Assembly: GCF_003369575.1 (NCBI RefSeq)
Contig: NZ_PIOC01000019.1
Location: 120,043 to 184,042 of the forward strand
Length of the DNA: 64,000 nt
DNA from: Oceanobacillus arenosus
GTDB taxonomy: Bacteria > Bacillota > Bacilli > Bacillales > Amphibacillaceae
Reading direction: 5' to 3'
Positions 27,837 through 36,240 of this stretch are shown here, in pieces. How positions within the stretch are numbered: the first letter of the stretch is position 1; each line of letters opens with the position of its first letter. The translations under genes were made by a program, and so were the position numbers. The notes beneath the pieces were generated by a model. It was not told where the DNA came from. It did no database searches and saw only the letters and a program-made list of their open reading frames with translations.

Positions 27837-28391
27837 TTGCAAAAATCAGAACTTCGTAAAGAGATGATTTCCAAGCTGAAAAATATGACTGCAGAGATGA
27901 AGCAAGAAATTGAAGGACAACTTGCAGCCAATCTCTATCAATCGGAAGTATGGCAGTGTGCAAAATCAATCGGCATCACGATTTCCCAAGGGATGGAATG
28001 GAATACCAAACCAATCATTGAAAAGGCGTGGGACGAGGGGAAAATCGTTTATGTCCCAAAATGCTTGCCAAAACAAAAGCAACTCATTTTTTACCGATTC
28101 GAGAGTTATGATCAGTTAGAAGTTGTCTATTATAATCTGCAGGAACCAAAAGCTGATGAAACATTGAGGGTAGAAAAGGATGTAATTGAGCTTTTGCTCG
28201 TTCCGGGACTTGTCTTTGACGAGCGCGGATATCGCATTGGTTTCGGTGGTGGATATTATGATCGCTTTCTAATAGATTTTCCGAATCAGACGATTTCTCT
28301 TGTTGCAACATTTCAACTTATTGATCAGGTCCCAACGGAGGCTTTTGATATTCCTGTTGAACAAATCATTACAGAAAAAACCTGTCAGTGA
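27837..28391 (+). CDS. 5-formyltetrahydrofolate cyclo-ligase
   Basis: Returns 5-formyl-THF to 5,10-methenyl-THF with ATP. About 184 residues. Conserved blocks are KSELRKEMISKL at the start, VYVPKC in the middle, LLVPGLVFDERGYRIGFGGGYYDRFL (the family signature) and the end VEQIITE. The start is uncertain: TTG at 27837 with GGGGTGG 5 nt before it is preferred over GTG at 27828. It lies about 45 nt after folE and closes the operon; the terminator stem begins within its last codons. Confidence 0.92.
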   Translation: MQKSELRKEMISKLKNMTAEMKQEIEGQLAANLYQSEVWQCAKSIGITISQGMEWNTKPIIEKAWDEGKIVYVPKCLPKQKQLIFYRFESYDQLEVVYYNLQEPKADETLRVEKDVIELLLVPGLVFDERGYRIGFGGGYYDRFLIDFPNQTISLVATFQLIDQVPTEAFDIPVEQIITEKTCQ

Positions 28392-28414
28392 GGCATGCTT
28401 TACTGACAGGTTTT
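28377..28414 (+). terminator. Terminator of the folate operon
   Basis: AAAACCTGTCAGT pairs with ACTGACAGGTTTT, a 13-bp perfect stem with a 12-nt loop followed by T-rich sequence. It overlaps the stop codon of the cyclo-ligase gene. Confidence 0.93.
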
Positions 28415-28439
28415 ATTTTTAGCCGTTTTCGTACAGATT

Positions 28440-28745
28440 GGCTGTTTATATATCAACTTTGGACTAAGTTTGGGGCAAAGTTGATTTTCGCTGCGGACAG
28501 TCAACGGCCTTGAATGAGGATAATGCCATCTTATCTTATTTAGAGAAAAATAAAAAACAACATAACCTCAAAATCCCAGCGGAAGAAATACACGGAGACT
28601 CCTACGGGAAGGCTCACCAGCTCCCCGTGCAAAGCGTTGTGTATTTCTGGAGCGACTGGCCGAAGAGCCCTTAGCGCATTAAACTAGTTCGCACTTTATA
28701 TCAACTGCTCATCACTAAGAAACAGCAATCTTTAAGAAAATAGCC
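28440..28745. mobile_element. Second MITE-like intergenic element
   Basis: A gene-free stretch of about 306 bp. The left end GGCTGTTTATAT and the right end, in reverse complement GGCTATTTTCTTAAAGATTGCTG, resemble the ends of the 16202-16385 element (right end GGCTCTTCTCTCAAAGATTGTTG). The middle holds AGCGGAAGAAATACACGGAG, GACTCCTACGGGAAGGCTC and GTGTATTTCTGGAGCG, with GAAATACAC / GTGTATTTC as an inverted pair. Sequences of this middle type are common between genes in Bacillaceae. No flanking direct repeat is evident here. Confidence 0.6.
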
Positions 28746-30203
28746 TTATTTTTTTATGACTTTCCCATCTGTGCCAACCCTACGCACGAAGAAGGCTAGA
28801 ATCAGCGCAAGTGCTGCAATCAATGTCGAAACAAAGAAGGAGAAGTTAATTCCATTTAACATTGCTTCGTTCAATAGCAGTGTTTGTGATGCTGCATCAG
28901 GACTAGCTGATGCTGAAATTTCCGCAAGACTTGATTCTGTGCGATTGTTCATTACTGTAATCAGTAAAGCAGCACCAATTGCACCCGATACTTGCTGTAA
29001 CGTGTTATTCATCGCGGTACCATGCGGATTATCCTTCATTGGCAATTGGTTAAGACCATTTGTCATAATTGGCATCATTACCATCGACATTCCTAAGTTA
29101 CGTATTGTGAACAGAATAATCATATTCAAATATGAAATTTCCATATCAAGGCGACTGAAGAAAAACGTAGTGACAACGACAATAATTAAACCAGAAATCG
29201 CTAATAATCTTGGTCCATATTTATCAAAAAGTTTTCCAGTGATTGGTGACATAATTCCCATAACGACTGCACCAGGAAGCATTAACAGTCCAGCATCCAT
29301 TGGGGAATATCCACGAATTGTTTGGATGTAAATCGGCATTAGAATCATACCTGAGAATAATGCAATTGATAAAACGACAGAAATAAGTGATGATAGGGTA
29401 AACATTGGAAATTTGAAAATCCGGAATTCCAACATTGGGTCATCTGAACGTAATTGACGGACAGTAAACCAAATGAGTGCAATTACACCGACAATAATCG
29501 TTCCATATACAAGCGGCGCTCCCCAGCCTTTATCTCCAGCAGAGCTGAAACCATATAAAAGGCCACCAAAACCAATACTTGATAAAATAATTGAAAATAC
29601 GTCCAGCTTGATTGCACGCTGTGGCGTAATATTTTTTAATTTAAAAATAGAATAGATCAATGTTATGATTGCAAATGGCAAGACAATATCGAACAGCATT
29701 CTCCAGCTGTAATGTTCAACAATCCAACCGGAAAGTGTTGGTCCAAGTGCTGGAGCAACGAACATAACCATTCCGAAAATCCCCATCGCAGTTCCGCGTT
29801 TTTCGATTGGGAAAGCGGTCAGCATAATATTCATTAATAATGGCATCATCATTGCAGAGCCAGCCGCTTGAATCATTCTTGCAGTTAGCAGGATGCCAAA
29901 GGTTGGTGATAAACTGGCGAGAAGTGTACCTGCAGTAAATAATCCCATTGCCGTAATAAATAGGCTTCTATTTGAAAACCGTTGTACAAAAAATGCACTG
30001 GCTGGTATTAAAATACCGTTGATTAGCATATAACCTGTTGATAACCACTGCACTGCAGTTGGTTTCACAGAAAACTCAGCCATAATAGCAGGTAATGCAA
30101 TATTTAACAGCGTTTCATTTAATATCGATACAAATGCACCAATAAAAAGAATAGCAATCATGCCATAGGGTGGTTTTTCTTGAAGTGAAGCCGTATGATT
30201 CAT
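28746..30203 (-). CDS. MDR family MFS transporter (DHA2, EmrB/QacA type), copy A
   Basis: Proton-driven drug exporter with 14 predicted membrane segments, 485 residues. The DHA2 markers are N-terminal FVSILNETLLNIALPAIM, the RF-N-R loop between TM2 and TM3, and motif C GMVMFVAPALGPTLSGWIV in TM5. It is about as long as, and clearly similar throughout to, the gene just upstream on the same strand, so the pair arose by tandem duplication. The C-terminal tail is shorter than in copy B. The TetR gene next to copy B is the likely regulator. Confidence 0.92.
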   Translation of the reverse strand: MNHTASLQEKPPYGMIAILFIGAFVSILNETLLNIALPAIMAEFSVKPTAVQWLSTGYMLINGILIPASAFFVQRFSNRSLFITAMGLFTAGTLLASLSPTFGILLTARMIQAAGSAMMMPLLMNIMLTAFPIEKRGTAMGIFGMVMFVAPALGPTLSGWIVEHYSWRMLFDIVLPFAIITLIYSIFKLKNITPQRAIKLDVFSIILSSIGFGGLLYGFSSAGDKGWGAPLVYGTIIVGVIALIWFTVRQLRSDDPMLEFRIFKFPMFTLSSLISVVLSIALFSGMILMPIYIQTIRGYSPMDAGLLMLPGAVVMGIMSPITGKLFDKYGPRLLAISGLIIVVVTTFFFSRLDMEISYLNMIILFTIRNLGMSMVMMPIMTNGLNQLPMKDNPHGTAMNNTLQQVSGAIGAALLITVMNNRTESSLAEISASASPDAASQTLLLNEAMLNGINFSFFVSTLIAALALILAFFVRRVGTDGKVIKK

Positions 30204-30438
30204 ATTTATAAAAATCCCTACTTTCGATTAGAAAATTTGGTTGTCACCAAGCTTTTCGGTGACAGCCTTAGTTGCACTTATACTTTCTTACCTACTAAAA
30301 TATCGTGCGTTTTTTAGCATCTAAACATTCTATCCTGTTAGGGTTAATTATGCAATAGAAGGAAAACGCTTTCATTAAAAATATTTTGTAAAGATTTGTA
30401 AAAAAAAGAGTGGTTTATAACTGAAAGCTAAAGTAAAG

Positions 30439-30469
30439 AAAGCCCCAACCTGGATTCAGATGGGGCTTT
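30439..30469 (-). terminator. Terminator between the two MFS genes
   Basis: AAAGCCCCA pairs with TGGGGCTTT immediately past the stop of copy B, with T-rich sequence beyond on the minus strand. The remaining gap to copy A (30204-30438) shows no other gene or repeat. Confidence 0.85.
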
Positions 30470-30472
30470 CAC

Positions 30473-32011
30473 TTATTTTACAACAGTATTTAGTTGTGCA
30501 GTTGCTCCCTTTTTTTGTGGGATTTTGGTTTCATTTTCATTTGGCTTCACTCGGCGGATAAACAGTGCTAAGGCAAGTGCAAGCAGTGCAATCAACGTTG
30601 AAACAAAGAAAGAGAAGTTAATCCCGTTTAAGGTTGCTTCATTCATAATTTGTGCTTGCATTGTTGCAATGGCTTGCACTGACACTACAGCATTTTCATC
30701 CATATTTGCTATCGCGGCAGATGTGAGTTCAGCTGCCTTTGACTCTGCTCTGGTGTTCATAACGGTAATTAATAAGGCAGAACCGATTGCACCGGAAACC
30801 TGTTGTAACGTATTATTCATCGCCGTACCATGCGGTGTATCCTTCATTGGCAATTGATTTAATCCGTTGGTCATAACTGGCATATTGACCATCGACATCC
30901 CAAAGCTGCGAATCGTAAATAAAATCATCAGGCTAGTATAGGAGATTTCCATATCTAATCGACTAAAGAAGAAGGTCGTGATCACGGTAATGGATAGCCC
31001 GATAATTGCTAATGTACGTGCACCATATTTATCGAATAGCCGCCCTGTAATTGGCGACATGATCCCCATTACGATTGCACCTGGAAGCATCAGCAACCCT
31101 GATTCCATTGGCGTATAGCCACGTAATGTTTGGATATAAATCGGTATTAAGATCATTGCCGAGAACATTGCGATGGATAAGACGATGGAAATGGCAGATG
31201 ATAGGGCAAACATCGGGTACTTAAATATGCGAAACTCCAACATTGGATCGTCCATTCGGAGCTGTCTTAATATTAATGCAATGATGGAGATAACTCCAAT
31301 AATTATTGTTCCATAGACAAATGGATCGTTCCAGCCTCTTGACCCAGCGGAACTGAATCCATACAATAAGCCACCGAAACCAAAGCTAGATAATATAATT
31401 GAAAATATGTCAAGTTTAATATTACGCTGTGGTGTAATATTTTTCAATTTGAATACTGCGAGTACGACAGTCAAGATGGCGACTGGTAGCACGATGTCAA
31501 ATAGCATTCTCCAGCTATAATGCTCGACAATCCAGCCGGAAAGTGTTGGTCCAAGTGCTGGAGCAACAATCATTACGAGACCGAAAGTACCCATTGCGGT
31601 TCCTCTTTTTTCAATTGGAAAGGCGGTGAGCATGACATTCATTAAAAGTGGCATCATGATTGCGGAACCAGCCGCTTGAATCATTCTTGCGGATAGTAGG
31701 ATTCCGAATGTAGGTGATATGCTTGCGAGAAGGGTTCCGACGGTAAATAAACTCATAGCGGTTAAAAATAGACGCCGATTTGTAAAGCGTTGAATAAAAA
31801 ATGCGCTCGCAGGAATCAAAATCCCATTAATGAGCATATAACCCGTAGATAACCATTGAACCGTTGTTGCATCGACACTGAATTCCGTCATAATAGATGG
31901 AAGGGCGACGTTCAACAAGGTTTCATTTAAAATAGATACAAAAGCCCCAACAAAAAGAATAGCAATCATCATATATGGGGGCTTATTTTGCTTGATATTC
32001 ATTTCTGACAT
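30473..32011 (-). CDS. MDR family MFS transporter (DHA2, EmrB/QacA type), copy B
   Basis: 512 residues, 14 membrane segments. FVSILNETLLNVALPSIM, NRRLFLTAM and VMIVAPALGPTLSGWIV correspond almost residue for residue to copy A. The loop before the last helix is longer, and the C-terminal tail is hydrophilic (NENETKIPQKKGATAQ). It is divergent from the TetR gene with a palindrome between them, so it is probably repressed by that protein until an inducing compound binds. Drug specificity is unknown. Confidence 0.93.
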   Translation of the reverse strand: MSEMNIKQNKPPYMMIAILFVGAFVSILNETLLNVALPSIMTEFSVDATTVQWLSTGYMLINGILIPASAFFIQRFTNRRLFLTAMSLFTVGTLLASISPTFGILLSARMIQAAGSAIMMPLLMNVMLTAFPIEKRGTAMGTFGLVMIVAPALGPTLSGWIVEHYSWRMLFDIVLPVAILTVVLAVFKLKNITPQRNIKLDIFSIILSSFGFGGLLYGFSSAGSRGWNDPFVYGTIIIGVISIIALILRQLRMDDPMLEFRIFKYPMFALSSAISIVLSIAMFSAMILIPIYIQTLRGYTPMESGLLMLPGAIVMGIMSPITGRLFDKYGARTLAIIGLSITVITTFFFSRLDMEISYTSLMILFTIRSFGMSMVNMPVMTNGLNQLPMKDTPHGTAMNNTLQQVSGAIGSALLITVMNTRAESKAAELTSAAIANMDENAVVSVQAIATMQAQIMNEATLNGINFSFFVSTLIALLALALALFIRRVKPNENETKIPQKKGATAQLNTVVK

Positions 32012-32057
32012 TTACTTTTATCCCCACTTTCTTTATTAACAATCGTATACTGTATTA

Positions 32058-32078
32058 TTTTATACTGGTAGTATAAAA
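32058..32078. promoter_or_regulatory. Palindromic operator candidate between MFS and TetR genes
   Basis: TTTTATACT-N3-AGTATAAAA is a perfect 9-bp inverted repeat with a 3-nt centre. It lies 46 nt before the MFS start and 96 nt before the regulator start. Its place between divergent pump and TetR genes fits a shared operator. Confidence 0.65.
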
Positions 32079-32174
32079 CTTTCAACGTTTAAGTTCGTGT
32101 TATTTAGTAACGTTGATAATAAAGGATTTAATCTGTTATATTAAAATAGACTATGAGTACAAAAGAGGGAAAAC

Positions 32175-33077
32175 ATGAACCGGAAAAAGGAAAAAATTAT
32201 TGATGCAGCACATAAATTATTTATTGGAAAGGGCTTCTCAGCCACGTCAATCCAAGATATTTTAGACGAAGCGCAAATAGCAAAAGGAACCTTTTATAAT
32301 TACTTTACATCGAAGAATGAATGTCTTATGGCGATTTTGGAATATGTCCAGGAGGAGTGGAGCCAAAGGAGAAAAGAGCTGGAACAAGGCAAGGAGAGTA
32401 ATGATGAGGAGGTATTTATTGCCCAAGTTGCTGCAAGGATGAATGTAGACCGCAAGCATCATTTATTGGCATTATTTTCTTCCATAACGTTTTCCGAGGA
32501 TGAAGAACTGCGATCCTTCCTTGAAAAGCAGCATCTGATTGAGCTTCAATGGATAAGAAAAAGGATGATTGAACTAAATGGTGAAAAAACGGAACATTAT
32601 GCATGGGATCATGCCACGATATTTGAGGCAATCGTCCATCATTTTATTAATGTAGGGAAGTTCATGGGGCATAAAGACATGGCACCCGAGGATATTATTC
32701 GATATACATTAAATCGTATGAAGCCATTAATTAAGGAGCAGCAGCAGTCAAAGGAAGTGCTACTGCCACTTAGTCTGCATTCATTTATTTCGGAGGATGC
32801 TGAATTAAATATTCGCGATATTGAAAAGCAAACGATTCAACTATTAGAAGAATTGGTGGAGACATTAGATAATGAGGAAAATGGAAACGCAAATAAAGTG
32901 GATTATCCCCGATTTCTGTTAGAAGAATTGAAAGCAGAAGTGCCACGTCTTTTTCTATTGGAGAGCGTGCTAATTTCTATGGTAAGGGTGTTCGAAGGTT
33001 CGAATTATGAGCGGAAAGTGACCGAGATATCGCAAATGACTTGGGTATATATTGAACAAACAAAACGTGCAAATTAG
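32175..33077 (+). CDS. TetR/AcrR family transcriptional regulator
   Basis: 300 residues, long for the family (usually about 200). The N-terminal TetR DNA-binding domain is clear: KEKIIDAAHKLFIGKGFSATSIQDILDEAQIAKGTFYNYFTSKNECLMAIL, with the recognition helix near residues 37-47. The remainder is all-helical ligand and dimer domain, with an added C-terminal helical part of about 90 residues. It is divergent from the tandem drug exporters and most likely represses them and itself. Start ATG after GAGGGAAA. Confidence 0.9.
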   Translation: MNRKKEKIIDAAHKLFIGKGFSATSIQDILDEAQIAKGTFYNYFTSKNECLMAILEYVQEEWSQRRKELEQGKESNDEEVFIAQVAARMNVDRKHHLLALFSSITFSEDEELRSFLEKQHLIELQWIRKRMIELNGEKTEHYAWDHATIFEAIVHHFINVGKFMGHKDMAPEDIIRYTLNRMKPLIKEQQQSKEVLLPLSLHSFISEDAELNIRDIEKQTIQLLEELVETLDNEENGNANKVDYPRFLLEELKAEVPRLFLLESVLISMVRVFEGSNYERKVTEISQMTWVYIEQTKRAN

Positions 33078-33164
33078 GACGAGTATATGTAGATGGAAGT
33101 TTATTTTTTCCTAATAAAGGAATGCTATAGAAGACAAGTGATTCCTGGTTTTAGGAGGTTTAAC

Positions 33165-33266
33165 ATGGGACGATGGGTGAAAAGATTAATACGATATGGA
33201 CCTTTAATCTATCCGATTGTGAAGAAGCTATTAGATAATCGGAAGCGGAAAAAGGATTTTTACTAA
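33165..33266 (+). CDS. Small basic protein, 33 residues
   Basis: Encodes MGRWVKRLIRYGPLIYPIV followed by a Lys/Arg-rich tail ending KKDFY. It has an excellent TAGGAGG site 6 nt before the ATG and its own terminator 7 nt after the stop, which supports a real gene. It could be a peripheral membrane peptide: an amphipathic stretch with a very basic end. I do not recognise the family. Confidence 0.6.
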   Translation: MGRWVKRLIRYGPLIYPIVKKLLDNRKRKKDFY

Positions 33267-33272
33267 ATTGTT

Positions 33273-33311
33273 AAATACCGGAGCAGCATGTAAAGCGTGC
33301 TTCGGTATTTT
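33273..33311 (+). terminator. Terminator after the small basic gene
   Basis: AAATACCG pairs with CGGTATTT and an inner GCA/TGC extends the stem; TTTGATT follows. Confidence 0.75.
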
Positions 33312-33483
33312 GATTATATGAACATAAGCATAAGCATAGTCCCATACAATTCCTATGAAGTGATAGGAACAGCTATTATGATAGTTACCGATTATTGCAG
33401 AAACGGAGTTTAGCACAGTAGGAGGAAAAGGTCTATAATAGAGTTAGAATAGTAATAGTTAAAATTTGAAACGGGGAATATCA

Positions 33484-33963
33484 ATGAAGCTATCGATTCA
33501 AAAGATGACGGAAAAATATGCAGTAGAAATTCTTTGTTGGAAGTATGAAAAACCATACGACTTTTATAATCATGTACTAACAAGTGATGCAATCTTGGAA
33601 TTAGTAACGAATAAATATTTTGTTGTACTTGATGAATATAATCAATTGGTGGGCTATTTTTGTATTGGCAAGTCTGCGCAAGTTCCTGCAGGCGTGCAAT
33701 ATGGGGCATACAAAGAAGATTTTATCGATGTTGGAATTGGCATGAAACCGGAATTTACTGGGAAGGGTATGGGATCTGAATTCTTCGCTCAAATACTGGA
33801 ATTTATCGAAGCCCAAAATAAAAATGGCGCGATTCGGCTGACTGTTGCAACGTTTAATGAGCGTGCAATCAATCTGTATGAAAAACTAGGCTTTGTGAAG
33901 AAAATGACATTCGAACGAAGGAAGATGGATTTCATTACGATGGTAAGAGGGATTGAATCGTAG
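33484..33963 (+). CDS. GNAT family acetyltransferase (RimI-like)
   Basis: 159 residues. The core DVGIGMKPEFTGKGMGSEFFAQIL contains the acetyl-CoA loop TGKGMG near residue 97, then RLTVATFNERAINLYEKLGFVK. The ATG at 33484 follows GGGGAA; the in-frame TTG at 33466 is less likely. This is the last host gene: the prophage junction begins about 25 nt after its stop. Substrate unknown. Confidence 0.85.
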   Translation: MKLSIQKMTEKYAVEILCWKYEKPYDFYNHVLTSDAILELVTNKYFVVLDEYNQLVGYFCIGKSAQVPAGVQYGAYKEDFIDVGIGMKPEFTGKGMGSEFFAQILEFIEAQNKNGAIRLTVATFNERAINLYEKLGFVKKMTFERRKMDFITMVRGIES

Positions 33964-33988
33964 CTAATTAACTATTTATCGTTTATTA

Positions 33989-34008
33989 TGGCGGAGAAGG
34001 TGGGATTC
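33989..34008 (-). other. Candidate prophage attL: 3' end of a tRNA-Ser gene
   Basis: On the minus strand this reads GAATCCCACCTTCTCCGCCA, the form of a tRNA-Ser 3' end (T-stem, acceptor strand CTTCTCC, discriminator G, CCA). The bases before it on that strand are not tRNA, so only the 3' fragment is present. It lies between the last host gene and the integrase gene. This fits integration into a leftward tRNA-Ser whose 5' part is at the far end of the prophage, outside the window. Confidence 0.65.
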
Positions 34009-34083
34009 TATACATATATACTTTTAGTACCGCCACATCAACATTCTTGAGACTGTGGTAACATTTGTGGTAACACTTTTGAA

Positions 34084-35160
34084 TTATTTCGCTTTAAATT
34101 CAATAATTTCTGCAGTCATAAAGTCGTTTTCCATATCTTTGACGGCTTCGCTTTCTGTCGACGGATATAAATGTGAATACGTGTTTAAAGTTGTAGCAAC
34201 ATTCGTATGCCCCAATCTTTTTGAAATAACAGATATGATTACACCTTTATTTATTAAATAGCTGGCATGTGAATGACGGAAATCGTGTATACGTATCGTT
34301 TTAACGCCAGATGCTTTTATATACTTCGCTAACCTTCTATCGATGGTGGAAGTTGGCAAAGGTTTATGGAATTCACCAAACACATTATATGTCAATTTTG
34401 GTTCTGTTTCACATTGTGCATTTAATTGCGAAAGTAGCCGCATTACGAATTTAGGCATTTCAATTTTACGCACTACTTCATTTTTCGTACTAGTAACTTT
34501 TAAATTGTAGTTTGTCTTGTCCACATTTATGTTATTGTTATCAAAATCAACATCACCCCAAGTTAAGGCTAACGCTTCGCCTTTCCGCATCCCGGAATAA
34601 TACAAAGTCATGAAAAAAACATAGTAGATAAACTCATCCACCTCATTGATAAACTTTTTAAACTCATCCAAGATCCAGTAATCCATATGCTTTTTAGGCT
34701 TCCCTTCCACATTACCGACTATCCTGGCAGGGTTTTTAGTTGTGTATTCCTGTTTAATCGCATAGTTAAATATAGCAGACAGCACCACATGGATAATCTT
34801 CATACTGGCAACAGCTTTTTTGTCGTCAATTAACTTATCATGAAACTTTGTTATATCTCTGTTTTTAATATTGTTTAATTTCTTCTTACCAAAAAACGGA
34901 ATTAAATGGTTATTAGTGATTCCACTTATCTTATTATAAGAAGATTCTTTGCGACGCTTTTTGTACCAATCTAAATATTCATTTGCCATAAACTCAAACG
35001 TTGGATCCTCCAGATCAAGTTCATCTGCATCTAATATTGCTTGTGCTTCCGCTCTTTTAGCTTCTCCACTTGATTTAAACCCTCTACGCTTTATTTGCTT
35101 CCCATTTACTCTTGTTATGAAGTAATAAGTTCCTCTTTCTTTGTCTTTGTATACAGGCAT
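34084..35160 (-). CDS. int: Phage tyrosine integrase
   Basis: 358 residues, site-specific recombinase that inserts and excises the prophage. An N-terminal arm-binding region (GTYYFITRVNGKQIKRRGFKS) is followed by a SAM-like core-binding domain and the catalytic domain. The catalytic domain has the first arginine in YYSGMRKGEALAL, HxxR in IRIHDFRHSHAS, the second histidine in KRLGHTNVATT and the nucleophile tyrosine in NTYSHLYP. It has AAGGAG before the ATG and a promoter overlapping a LexA-type box. It is the first gene inside the left prophage end. Two TGTGGTAACA direct repeats lie just past its stop. Confidence 0.95.
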   Translation of the reverse strand: MPVYKDKERGTYYFITRVNGKQIKRRGFKSSGEAKRAEAQAILDADELDLEDPTFEFMANEYLDWYKKRRKESSYNKISGITNNHLIPFFGKKKLNNIKNRDITKFHDKLIDDKKAVASMKIIHVVLSAIFNYAIKQEYTTKNPARIVGNVEGKPKKHMDYWILDEFKKFINEVDEFIYYVFFMTLYYSGMRKGEALALTWGDVDFDNNNINVDKTNYNLKVTSTKNEVVRKIEMPKFVMRLLSQLNAQCETEPKLTYNVFGEFHKPLPTSTIDRRLAKYIKASGVKTIRIHDFRHSHASYLINKGVIISVISKRLGHTNVATTLNTYSHLYPSTESEAVKDMENDFMTAEIIEFKAK

Positions 35161-35191
35161 ATTTTATGCACTCCTTAAATATTTAAAAATA

Positions 35192-35209
35192 ATTATAGAA
35201 CATTTGTTC
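35192..35209 (-). promoter_or_regulatory. LexA-type SOS box overlapping the integrase promoter
   Basis: GAACATTTGTTC (35198-35209) matches the Gram-positive SOS box GAACN4GTTC. On the minus strand it abuts the hexamer TATAAT (35197-35192), a perfect -10 for the integrase. No good -35 is seen. Bound LexA would block the promoter. Confidence 0.65.
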
Positions 35210-35351
35210 TCTTTATGATATACTCTATTTATAGAATAATCAAGCAAGGGCGTACTTAACTTCCAAATTTTTACATTTTACTTTTCGGAAAACTTACGCA
35301 ATAATTAAACTAAGCTATTTGGCTTTGTTTAGTCGGTGAGTAGATTATTTT

Positions 35352-35576
35352 CTACTCATTTTCGCCTACTATGACCCATTCATAAAGATCGTCGGTGTGA
35401 CAGTTTAGAATGACCGCAATATTTTTTGCTACTTGTAAAGACATTCCTTGGCGATTGTTTACATATTTGTTGATTTGTTGCTCTGTTACACCAAGTTTGT
35501 TAGCTAATTGCAATTGTGTCATCCCGGCATCTTTAAGCTTTTGTCGAAGTAGGCATCTTCCGACTTTGTAAGCCAA
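35352..35576 (-). CDS. XRE-family small DNA-binding regulator
   Basis: 74 residues, a single helix-turn-helix: RQKLKDAGMTQLQLANKLGVTEQQINKYVNNRQGMSLQVAKNIAVIL. TTG start with GAGGTG 5 nt upstream. It lies between the integrase and the repressor genes in the leftward lysogeny transcript and could be a second repressor or an excision control factor. A short hairpin GAGTAGA / TCTACTC (35338-35358) overlaps its stop and may be a weak terminator. Confidence 0.82.
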   Translation of the reverse strand: MAYKVGRCLLRQKLKDAGMTQLQLANKLGVTEQQINKYVNNRQGMSLQVAKNIAVILNCHTDDLYEWVIVGENE

Positions 35577-35626
35577 ATAGACACCTCATTTATTAAATTT
35601 TAATATTCTTAAAAGGCGGCGATGTT

Positions 35627-35764
35627 ATGACAGATGAAGAATTGAAAAAATTTACAATACTTGTAAGAATGATTAAAAACGGTTATTTAGACAACTATGA
35701 AATGGATAGATCAATCCTTGTTTTTCTTGATGACGTCAGCTGCAATACTAATGGACTCAAGTAG
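35627..35764 (+). CDS. Possible small phage ORF opposite the repressor gene
   Basis: 45-residue frame MTDEELKKFTILVRMIKNGY and on, with AAAAGGCGG upstream of the ATG. It runs against the two leftward regulators and its end overlaps the repressor 3' end by 54 nt. The composition looks protein-like and it fills the gap between the two minus-strand genes, but support is weak. Confidence 0.3.
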   Translation: MTDEELKKFTILVRMIKNGYLDNYEMDRSILVFLDDVSCNTNGLK

Positions 35765-36100
35765 TCTTTTTCTTTCATTGCCCTCCATAGTGAGGGCTTT
35801 GTTTAAAATTTGATTTAACAAATTAATATCGCTACTTGTTAAATCTTTTCCTCCGTCTAATTCTAAAGCTCTTTGTAATTCCGTCTTTTCTGTAGTTGGT
35901 GGGAAAAAATCATTTATTTTAATATCAAATAAACTAGCTAACTTATGTAAGTTTTCATAACTAACTTCCCATTCACCATTTTCATAACCAGAAATTGTAT
36001 TTTGGTTAACCCCAAGTTTTTTTCCTAATTCAGTTTGATTCATTTTTATCTTCTTTCTATATTCCTTTATTTTACTACCCACATATTTGTTCATGTCCAT
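35711..36100 (-). CDS. CI-like XRE repressor
   Basis: 129 residues. The N-terminal helix-turn-helix KIKEYRKKIKMNQTELGKKLGVNQNTISGYENGEWEVSYENLHKLASLFDI fits the phage repressor fold; the rest is a helical dimer domain without a LexA-like protease (no Ser/Lys peptidase motifs). Induction is therefore unlikely to be by RecA-stimulated self-cleavage. GGAGGA lies 8 nt before the ATG. It is divergent from the Cro-like gene across an operator-rich gap, the usual switch layout. Confidence 0.85.
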   Translation of the reverse strand: MDMNKYVGSKIKEYRKKIKMNQTELGKKLGVNQNTISGYENGEWEVSYENLHKLASLFDIKINDFFPPTTEKTELQRALELDGGKDLTSSDINLLNQILNKALTMEGNERKRLLESISIAADVIKKNKD

Positions 36101-36240
36101 TTTTTGCTTCCTCCATTACTTTTATTATAATTATATTCATTTCTGCGTTTTATATTTTATCTACAATATATGTCTAAAAATAGTATATATCAGTATTATG
36201 TACTTTTCAATAAAAATTATTCGTATTTCTGATTTTTTTG

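Noticed and set aside
34049..34076. TGTGGTAACA direct repeats past int as the att core
   Set aside because: They look more like integrase arm sites; the tRNA-Ser-like 20-mer further left is the better core candidate.
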